DNA from: Prostheceraeus crozeri | Taxonomy: Eukaryota; Platyhelminthes; Polycladida; Euryleptidae | NCBI GenBank assembly: GCA_907163375.1 | Contig: CAJQUW010010445.1 | Span: 186,001-250,000, forward strand | DNA: 64,000 nucleotides | Reading direction: 5' to 3' | Shown: positions 55,532 through 64,000 of the stretch, in pieces | Position numbering within the stretch: position 1 is the first letter of the stretch | Layout: the number at the start of each line of letters is the position of its first letter | The notes under the pieces: model-generated | Told to the model about the DNA's origin: nothing | Database searches by the model: none | The model's input: only the letters and a program-made list of their open reading frames with translations | Position numbers and translations under genes: made by a program

Positions 55532-57034
55532 TCACATAATAAAACACTCCCCAAGATCAACAGAGCTCACCAGCTCTTTGACATGATCGTGGAAGGAACT
55601 GTTTTCTGATGATTGGGTCCTTAATGAAGCCCTATCACTTCGATACAGTGCAGGGGCTGAGCGTCTGTTCGTCTGTCGTTTTGAGTCCACCATTTCTGTG
55701 GAACGGCACGAATGAGCAAGAATTCCTGATTTCCAGCGTCGGAAAACGCTCTTTGCAGATGAATATAATGTAGTAGTGTTCTTGGTGTTGGGATCTTTAT
55801 TGCGTAACTGGACGCCTTCCTGTACTCGATGTCGTGCCCTTGTGTGAAAGGACGAAGTCGATGATGCTTCTGTTGGTGTCATTCTTCCCTTGTGTGGCGG
55901 TAAAGGCGGTGCATTAGGCATAGATAACTGTCTCATGGGCAGTACCATTCGACCTTTATGTGGAGGCGGTGGAGGAGGAGAAGAAACTGATCTCACGTAA
56001 ATACTGTGATCAGCTTTCATTGGTCTTGCCTTCATTTTTTCTAATTCATGACATTGGCAAACGCTTTTGCGAGGCCAATACTCATCCGAAGATATTCCTT
56101 CACCATTATAAGACGACGGTCTTGATGACGCTTGGGCTACCGGTGTCACCCTGCCATGATGTGGTGGTAGGATTGGCTGAGCAGCTCCTCCTTCTGGAGT
56201 CAAGCGTCCTTGGTGTGGTGGCGCCAGCCACGGTCTTTCTTCCACCACTTTGACTGGAATATACCTTAAATCTTGATGGGTTGGAAGAAAATCACACCGG
56301 ATCGGTGGAGCCAACCATGGCCTGATCTCGGGAGATCTCTTGCCCTTACGAGGTAAGGTTGATGATACCCATTCAGACATGGCATTATTCTGTAAATCAT
56401 ATTCATGTTTGCAACACGCTTGCCAAAGGCCTATTTCCGACATAGTTCGACTCTGCATTCGTGGTGGTGGCATTGGTGCTTCACATTTATATGATTGTTT
56501 CATCCTCTCCGCAAAATTACGTAGTTCGGGGTCATAAATGTCCTCGTCATTGGTTGTAGATGGAGAATCGTCGCAAGTGGTATCTTGAGACAAACTCAAG
56601 GAAGATGTGGCAGGTGAAACTGATAGTGGTTCCATCATGCTTGTGAGTGTCATTCTTTTGTCATCGTCCGTCATGACCACTGGTGATGTAATTCTACCTA
56701 TCCCTAACTGGGCTTCAGGTGTGATTCTTCCTGGGGATTGTGATATAGGTGTATCCATTCCGTCAGAATCAATGAAATCGATCTCATTTTCGCAACTGCT
56801 GGAGCGTACTGAAGGCAACGTGTCAAGGGGAGGTACCGGCCATGCTTCCACATGTCCATTTTTATTCTCTTTTGGATGTTGAGGAATAACTGACCGCGCC
56901 GCATTTGAAGGTTTGGAGTTTCGCACGTTCATTCGACTTTGAATTCTGGGAGGAGGTGTGGGACCAATTTCAGAGCCCTTCTCAAAGTCATTCGCCCATC
57001 CGCTGTGCCGGTATGATGACGCAATAGCTTCCAT
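55532..57034 (-). CDS. Proline-rich protein with repeated PPHxGRxTP motifs (unknown function)
   Basis: An uninterrupted 500-residue frame, starting MEAIASSYRHSGWANDFEKG. I do not recognise a family. It is low in hydrophobic residues, with no signal peptide or membrane segment, and looks largely disordered. A short motif recurs: APPHQGRLTPEGG, LPPHHGRVTPVAQ, PPPPHKGRMVLPM, PLPPHKGRMTPTE, with relatives PPPRIQSRM, PPPRMQSRTMS, SPGRITPEAQ and LGIGRITSPVV. RPWLAPP occurs twice just before or near these. Such PP-x-x-GR-hydrophobic-TP units look like docking sites (SH3/WW or proline-directed kinase, TP). A basic C-terminal stretch (SVFRRWKSGILAHSCRSTEM) follows. The length of the open frame, the repeated motifs and its strand-specific codon pattern argue that it is real. 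It may be the only or the last exon. Confidence 0.65.
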   Translation of the reverse strand: MEAIASSYRHSGWANDFEKGSEIGPTPPPRIQSRMNVRNSKPSNAARSVIPQHPKENKNGHVEAWPVPPLDTLPSVRSSSCENEIDFIDSDGMDTPISQSPGRITPEAQLGIGRITSPVVMTDDDKRMTLTSMMEPLSVSPATSSLSLSQDTTCDDSPSTTNDEDIYDPELRNFAERMKQSYKCEAPMPPPRMQSRTMSEIGLWQACCKHEYDLQNNAMSEWVSSTLPRKGKRSPEIRPWLAPPIRCDFLPTHQDLRYIPVKVVEERPWLAPPHQGRLTPEGGAAQPILPPHHGRVTPVAQASSRPSSYNGEGISSDEYWPRKSVCQCHELEKMKARPMKADHSIYVRSVSSPPPPPPHKGRMVLPMRQLSMPNAPPLPPHKGRMTPTEASSTSSFHTRARHRVQEGVQLRNKDPNTKNTTTLYSSAKSVFRRWKSGILAHSCRSTEMVDSKRQTNRRSAPALYRSDRASLRTQSSENSSFHDHVKELVSSVDLGECFIM

Positions 57035-58975
57035 TTATCTTTGCTTGGATGATGTGCCAAGTTAAACAGAAGGGAAGATTTACTTTTCTTGTCCTTGTGC
57101 CAAAATAAGTATTGGAAAGGGGTTGAACGGTGCCAGATTGTTACCAGCCTTCTAAATCATTGATGAGCGTGTGGAAGAGTGTTTAGAGAGTTGAAAGACC
57201 GCGATAGAAATATTTGTGTCATCGAGACGCGCTCCGTTCATCGACTAATAACATAACTGACTGTGTCTAATGGAACAAAAGATCTCGACTGCTATTGTAC
57301 TTCAGGCAATTATTATGTACGTGGAAACTGCCCGCTGCACGTTTCACGTCAACGGTAAATGATAATGAATGAATAACCCTGCTGTATCTTTACTGTCATT
57401 TCATCGCTAGTTGGGAAGTGATTGACGGATAGGATGCTGAATATGATTAGTAGTTTGATGCTTCTTGGGTACTTATGGGCTATCTCCCCCCCCAGGTTTT
57501 CAAATCTGTCTAAAATCCGTAGTCTTAATCAATCGTCACAAAACTTTAAGGACATGTAAATGAGGATATTTTCTACTCACATACCAAAATTTGTGCAAAT
57601 CGGACAATTAATTTCTGAATTGAGGGCGATAACTTGAAGTGCAGCGATGTTTTCAGCTTCATCTGACTTCGTCTGACCTCATCGTTTGAGCAGAAAGCAC
57701 TTGAGGTCAACACAGTCATTTCCCAACAACTCGTGAAGTGATAATGACCTGGCCACATCCTTTACACTCACATTTTTAACTTTATAAAGGTGTGACAAGG
57801 TAGTGGTCGTGGGAAGATTTCAAATAGCAGTGGATAAGACGAAGGAGAGAGAACAATGACACAATCGATTCCGATGCGGATCTTGAATTTTTGCAGAAGA
57901 AATTCAATAAGTACCAATGTTGTTACATGTATTACAATTTGATCATAAAAGCTGGCCACTTAAATTATGTCAAAAATCAATCGATCCTATACATCAACTT
58001 GCAACATGCCGTTTCAGAGCTTACATTTTCAGCTTTTAAATGAGCCATCACATGCACTCGCATCCGTGATCATGTATGCTGGACAGAAGTTCAAGTATAA
58101 AATCTTCCCATGAAGAAATCTTAATTGATCCGCAAGATAACATCTGAATATAATAATGAATTGGCCACGTGGAGACTGGAGATAGTTTTTCTGAAGCACT
58201 GCTTGATACATTTCTTATCGAGATTGGTGAACTAAGAGTCACCCTGCAGAAGTCGAGAGAAAATTAATTAAATGCTTCATAAGGCGCCGAAAATTCTTAT
58301 GCGGCGCTGCGCCGGTTAAAATGACCTTAAAAATCCCTGTCTGGTCTGATCGTTAATCTACTCATTTACATTGTATGATAATATGTTCACGATCAGAAAC
58401 AACAGTGTGGATTGGTCTGATTGAAAATTGCTGTAAACGTCTGTCTATGTCTGAACAGCGAAAAGTGATGGGAGAATTAATTTCCTCCATTGTAAATGCA
58501 AGACTGAGAAGCATCAGTTCAGTTCGTTCACCAGTTTCATGAACTGAAAAATATTAGCTCCGTTCAGTGGCAGCTAGGCCTACTAGGAGATCCCGTTTGC
58601 AAAGCTCCTTCGCTTACTAGTGAACAACTAAGAACCAATGGTCGTGGCAGCGCGAAAACCTCGTGTACAACGCGAACGAAACGCAAATACGCGAATTTAA
58701 GAGAAAAATGATGACATTGCGCGAAATCTATCATTTCAAAATTTCGAAGGTTTAATTTTGCCGTTTTGACCATTTTTGCGTGTATTCATCGACAGAGATG
58801 CTGATAATCACACCCCATCCACTGATAATATGAATTTTCTAGCATTCAGCGTATCACCAAAAACATATGTTATACTTCTATATTGTAGGAAAAAGTTTCT
58901 TAAACAATTTCTGAAAGCCTTGTAGATTTGTTGGCCCTCGATAGCAAGACCACGAAAATTTCGAAACTGTTCTCT
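57035..58975. other. Upstream flank of the proline-rich gene; no feature assigned
   Basis: Contains the presumptive promoter/5' UTR of the minus-strand gene. A run of nine C's at 57487-57495 is the only notable low-complexity tract. No coding frame or repeat end supported. Confidence 0.35.
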
Positions 58976-58979
58976 ACAA

Positions 58980-59590
58980 GTGGCGCGATCGATACCGTCC
59001 GTGCTTTGTGACAGCAACAAACTTCGATTGAAAGCTGAAATCCGACTTCAACAAAGCAGTCTGTCAGGATCCTCTCAAAATCGTGGCGATGCGCCTACAT
59101 TTTTGAAGAGGGTCGGAGTTAGCGGAAAAGTGCCATTTTTGGTTAAAGTCGCAAAGGCAGTTTTTGTTCTGCCGCAAGGGAACGCAGAGATAGAGATGTT
59201 TTTTTCAAACCTATCCGACATATTGACTAAAAAGGCGCTCGCTCATACCTGAAACCCTGAAAGCCCTTGCAATTTGTAAATCCGTTTTGAGAAGTAAAAA
59301 AATTGAGAGCTCAAATATAAGAGTGGATAAAATACATGTACAATGCATCATATGCTTTTTACTGAGTAGGGCTGCAAAACCAAGAAAAGAAGGACGAAAA
59401 AAGAAAAACGTGAGGCTCTCCAAGAACAACTCCGTATAGAATTAGGTAAAGAAAAGCAGCGATGTGAAGAACTGAAGTCCGCCGAATTGAGGCTCGAAAA
59501 CATCCAAGAAAACCTGGAAAAGAAAGAAAAGAAGCAGAAAATGCCTTGCACCAGGCCTCCCTACCTCAAAAGAACTCTAGAGCAGAGTCA
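58980..59590 (+). pseudogene. hAT-like transposase C-terminal fragment with coiled-coil tail
   Basis: 58980-59252 ends in FLVKVAKAVFVLPQGNAEIE followed by MFFSNLSDILTKKAL. It corresponds to the dimerisation block of the copies at 16.7 and 22.9 kb (GNAxVExxFS/N…L). After a gap with stops, the charged tail resumes at about 59395-59590 in another frame (EKREALQEQLRIELGKEKQR, then CEELKSAELRLENIQENLEK). At least two frame changes. Element ends not found. Confidence 0.5.
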
Positions 59591-62500
59591 AATTTGAGAG
59601 CAAATGCAAATGACAAATCATTCAGGAATGTCGTAAAGCTAACTCTGTTGTAATTGCCTTGTATCTCCCTTCAACGAATCATCGCGTACTGATTTTTGAC
59701 TCCCCATGACGACACTATACCCGTGTATGTACTTCGATATTCATGTAAATTGGACTTGCGAACATAAAATACTTGTTGGAATTCTAGAATGTTTGCTGTG
59801 TTTCTTTGATTTCTCGAGGTTTTGTTTTCATAATGGGTATGCGAGAGTATTTCTGCAGTGGCTTTTACAGTGAGTATCTCAAAAACTGAAATTAGTTGCA
59901 GATTACCTTATTTTGAAGCTGATGCAGTGTCAGTAGTCCATCACATTATATCAGAGACGTTCTCTCTCAGATGCTCGCAAGCACTTACTCCTAAAGCGTC
60001 TGGTGAGCACCCTGCTTTTCCAGCAACTGCATTATAGCCATAAACCTCATATTACGCATTATTATAATAATTATTACTACTAACACGAACACGCGAAGTT
60101 CATGACCACACGCTACATCTGAGAGTGTGTTTTCATTTATCTTACTGGAGTTATCATTGCATTTGATCAATTTTTTCCTGAACGCTGAAATATTTGCATT
60201 TTGAGGACCATTGAAATCATATATTGTATATTATTCATTATTTCAGAAAAATTATGATTAAAGAGTTACATTGAAAATTGCATGCGATGATTGTTCATGG
60301 CTTTGATAGATAAAGGTAAATTAACTAAAAAATTAAGTTACTGTTGCAAATTTGTAGGTTATACTCGTAATCGATAAACGCACTCCCTTGAATTCGTTAG
60401 TTAAACAGTTAGTTGCACTACTGTTGCAAGGGCACATTCATCCAGAACTGGAAGTCTGTCCGATTTTCGTTAAAAGTCGATGGATTGTATACCGTGGGGT
60501 CGAATGAGAACTTCAACCAGTTTGGCCATCAATAAGGTTGCACCGGATGTCAGGTTCCGAATATATAATACTATTGAACATGAAAACTTAGCATATTCAT
60601 TGACAGATAATTGATATGTTACACAAATTTCATTGCATAAATGATCAATTGACATTATCATTTTCAAAAATCATCGTCTCAAAATACAAGTAAATTTATT
60701 ATCTTGAAATACATGTACACTACAGGCATCACTACTGAAACTCTATGCATGATACGACTACAAAACCATATTTACTTGAATAGTCCTAGATCAGAAACAT
60801 GCAGTCTGTTTTCTTAAGTCTAAAAAACAGAGTTTTAATGGGCCGGCAACTATAAATGCTTCTTCATCACCTTTAAGGCCGCACAGAAGACGTTTTCACC
60901 AAACCGACTTGCTTCTTTATCTCACACATGCATGCACATGCATATAGGCATCGCATGACGGATCTAAAAGTTTTTAACATATTGCATGTACATACAAGAT
61001 TCATGCGTATGGATACCTGAAACATTTGCAGAAAATCAAAATACAATGATGATAATAGCAATAATGCGTCCTATATACTCTGGATTATCATTACTGATGC
61101 TTTGGGCAAGTGACTTATATAGGTCACGTTCGCCTTAGGTCAAATTCCTTGACTCAGTTCCACCTCTGCTCTTGTCATTCCAGAATATGTTGATTTGAGC
61201 TGTGAATAGCGTGAACATTTATAAGCTTCACATTTGTGTCGCTTTGATTTTTCAGTCTCAAAAACTCACTGAAGGGCTGTGAGCAAACATTGCAAAGAAA
61301 GCAGCCATCAAAAATCATCTCAAGAAAATCATTATCTAAAAGTGTAGTTGGAAACGTCACGTCATGGCTTGATCTGCCACACAGCTCGGCCGATCTGTTA
61401 TTGCGAATTGGTTGAATAGAATTTGCTATTCTGCTCCGAAAGTAGACAGGATTCTGTAATTGAACGGTGAGTGATTATTTGTTCATTCATATTTCATGCA
61501 TTGTAATCAAGTGCATATAAATGCATGTATAATATGAATGTGACTTTCATTAGCTCAATCAGAAATTTAAAAAGAGCATCAAAAATTAATTTTCCAATAT
61601 AACAGAGGCATTTAAAAGCCAAGAATCCTAACATAAGTAAAATGGTTTCAAATGAAAAGTGAGATTTCCGTGATATATCAAAGTTACATGCGGGATATCA
61701 TCGATTGAAGTTAACAACAGGTATCATATTCATGCTGCGAGTCACACCTCTAACATTTCACGTGCTTAACAAATAAACTACAGTATTTGTACCCAAATGA
61801 TCATGTGACAAATCAGATGTCTGATATTGCATTCACATTCGATAATGCACGTAAATATCAAGGATAAACTGAAACTGATAGGGAGAGGTTATTGAAATTT
61901 GGCATATGCGGGCCTTTGTAGCGATAAATTTATGCTTCTAAGAGATAGAAGAGGACTACTGGTTTTGTGGGTGTGATAATAAAAGGATGAAATTCAAAAC
62001 GTAAAGTCACTTCAAAATCAGATAACCTGACCTTTTCTGAACTTTTTAGGAATCCGATTGTAAAAAGTTATAACGACCTTTAAAAGTGAACAATCGCCGC
62101 GTACTGTGAGTGCTAAAATAATTGGAGGTTTAGAACAAAAGGCTTAGTCAGGCGGTAAAAGATTGATAGGGTTGACAAAATATTGTCTGGCGAAAACTTT
62201 GCACTTCTTGGTTTACTCATATCTTACTCATAGATAAATTTGAATGAGAACAAGATAACCACTGTTTGAGATCTGCCATCAACAGCAATGATAGTTAAGT
62301 TGCAATCGGATCGTTGCGCAATTGATGGGACCGCGATTTCATGTCATGTTTTTTCAAGACTCGAATGTTACTTGTTAATGATTGGATCGCATTTCGTAAA
62401 TACAGTGATGAGTATTGGTGTAAATGCCGAAATTCCGGGATCTGCGACGGGGTCTCAATTCATAGTGTAGGCCGGGTTCCCCTGATGACACCTTGTAGCA

Positions 62501-62923
62501 TAAACAGCTGTTGCTAAATGGACTTCCCAAATCGATATTTGACGATGCGTTCCACGGCCTTGTTTCTACATTCAAGGCTGTATAGTTCACTTTGGAGCTA
62601 CGGAAAACAGAAAGGAATCTCTATACATGTATCAGATATCGTTTCCTGATACAGAAAACGAAGGACATCGAATTGTGTCGAAAATTCGTGTTGGAAGTAT
62701 GCGGAATGTAGCGGATACTAGTAATGAAGATGGACCATTAACACAGGGTGCAGACATCTTCAAAAATAATAATGAATTTGATCTTATGACCACAGAATTT
62801 CGTTTCCATTTTATGCACGATTTTTCTTCATAGTCAGTTCCAAACGATCCTGATCAAGGTGATATTCCAATATGCCTGTAAAAAATCTGCAAATGATTGA
62901 AGAAGTTCGAGCCTTTGTATATT
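59591..62923. other. No gene seen
   Basis: AT-rich intergenic sequence. Small open frames (for example 62288-62470, 62627-62833) have no motif. No RNA gene or array was found. Confidence 0.4.
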
Positions 62924-63606
62924 TTGAAAATAAAAAGGACATGTGGTGATCGATTGATGCGTGCATTCGAAATTCACACAAGATCCTTTGTCCGCTCTTA
63001 TTCAAGTGTGGGAAAACCGCTAGCGAAGAGCAATGACATGCTGACACGTCAACACGACACACATATGCATGGCGAATCACCAAGGCAACGCCAAAGTAAA
63101 CACAAACTTCTGAATGCACAAATCAGGTGAGAGGGCTTTCATGGTCAAGGTTTCGACAATGTTCAGGTATGACGAAAAACGACATCGTAATTTTACTCTG
63201 AATCGCTCTTCAACTTCAGCAGTTAGAGACAAACAATGAGCTATTGAGTAATCAGGCAATTCCACAGCGAGGAGGCCGCAGTTTGCCATCCGAAATTTCA
63301 TCGGAACATATCCTTTGGCCTGTCACCTAAACATATCGATCTTCTGCCAACGCACTTACTACCGCAAGAATACACGAATTCCCAGACAGCTTGGGAGACT
63401 AACCTTGGGAGACTAACCTAAGTGGGAGACTATCCTTGCGAATAGGGGAGGAACACGATTATTGTCAAATATAACACGTGGCCTGGTAACTGCTGCACAC
63501 ATTCGCGTTACACTTGAATACAAGTGGACGAAAGATTTTGTGTGATTTTATCATGACTTCGAATACTCGCATCAATCGATCATCACATGTCCTGTATATT
63601 TTCAAA
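62924..63606 (-). mobile_element. Penelope-like element, old 5'-truncated copy with inverted terminal repeats
   Basis: Two inverted repeats of about 90-95 bp at 62924-63010 and 63510-63606 (blocks catcaatcgatc[ga]tcacatgtc and cacttgaata). Between them the minus strand (63301-63077) carries the C-terminal end of a PLE polyprotein, ending CIQKFVFTLALPW, matching CIQKQFIFSLALPW of the PLE at 26.7 kb. The repeats are diverged at roughly 20% of positions by eye, so this is much older than the copy at 23.6 kb. GIY-YIG core residues are lost. Confidence 0.6.
63391..63436 (+). repeat. Short tandem repeat of gggagactaacct
   Basis: Three imperfect units of about 15 bp (ttgggagactaacc, ttgggagactaacct, agtgggagactatcctt), inside the PLE copy. 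Confidence 0.8.
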
Positions 63607-64000
63607 ACAGGCGACTTTGTGATTTCATCTTAAATGGTCATCCATGCCTGATTTTTGACAGTTGATCATTATTCTGAATTAGTTTTTGGAAAACACAATA
63701 CGCTAGGCTCATGCTTCAACACCTCCATCAACTTATCTAGAACTCACTGCTTTATTCGTAAAGCGCTTCAGGACTAACTGTCCACAACAAGCACTTCAGA
63801 ATATGATTTCAATTACATTGATGCGATGACAAAAGTCAATGAGAGTTGCATTGGTCGGATTGAAGCAATATTACGTCAACTGTAGGTGTTATTAAGACTG
63901 TTGATAGTTTTCCTTCCATTGAGACCCCAAACAGATTTTGCAAATTATACAACTTTCGCGAATCACGACTTTATCTTTCGATAGCGTAACTATCAGACTA
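63607..64000. other. No feature seen
   Basis: AT-rich to the right edge of the window. Confidence 0.4.

Noticed and set aside
1-64000. CRISPR arrays, bacterial operons or prophage
   Set aside because: No spaced direct-repeat array or bacterial gene order. Introns and metazoan gene families show the DNA is animal nuclear.

Overview
The window is AT-rich nuclear DNA from an invertebrate animal. It holds three recognisable host genes and a dense, nested layer of transposable elements. Spliced genes with canonical GT/AG borders, an Asx/ASXL-type Polycomb gene, PRMT7, LINEs, Penelope-like elements (PLEs), hAT and Tc1/mariner transposons and LTR elements together point to a metazoan. The sequence does not let me name the phylum.

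Host genes: (1) at 595-5474 (+), two large 3' exons of an Additional-sex-combs/ASXL homologue with a DEUBAD domain (the calypso/BAP1-activating domain). The 5' exons lie off the left edge. (2) at 28474-30666 (+), an intronless reading frame for the arginine methyltransferase PRMT7, behind a 3' splice acceptor. (3) at 55532-57034 (-), an unrecognised proline-rich protein built on repeats of a PPHxGRxTP motif.

Transposon layer, left to right: a decayed LINE (9.99-12.06 kb, +) beside a second LINE in opposite orientation (12.3-13.64 kb, -); a tRNA-like SINE head (14.5 kb); a hAT element (14.68-17.63 kb) with a mariner copy inside it; a solo LTR (18.42-19.04 kb); a CR1/Jockey-group LINE 3' half (19.4-20.8 kb); a second hAT (21.62-24.82 kb) with a very young PLE inside it; an older PLE tail (26.2-26.85 kb); a second solo LTR of the same family, inverted (27.64-28.19 kb); a LINE with an internal deletion (33.55-35.02 kb); a complete-looking young LTR retrotransposon (35.53-39.76 kb); a third hAT (40.98-47.34 kb) with a complete-looking CsRn1/Kabuki-like Ty3/Gypsy element inside its left end; a 7.4-kb compound element (47.52-54.96 kb) whose long inverted arms enclose a Tc1 element, an unclassified Cys-rich/transposase-like reading-frame chain, two copies of a 400-bp GC-rich MITE, a LINE 3' end and a PLE tail; a fourth hAT-like fragment (59 kb); and a PLE copy with mirrored terminal repeats (62.9-63.6 kb).

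Most unusual items: the unclassified transposon at 47.5-55 kb; hAT-like transposases with coiled-coil tails in three separate copies; PLE copies with inverted terminal repeats and hammerhead-like motifs; and an LTR retrotransposon whose gag starts only about 22 nt after the LTR. The host genes do not form an operon or an evident shared pathway. ASXL and PRMT7 are both chromatin-related, but they are 23 kb apart and separated by repeats.
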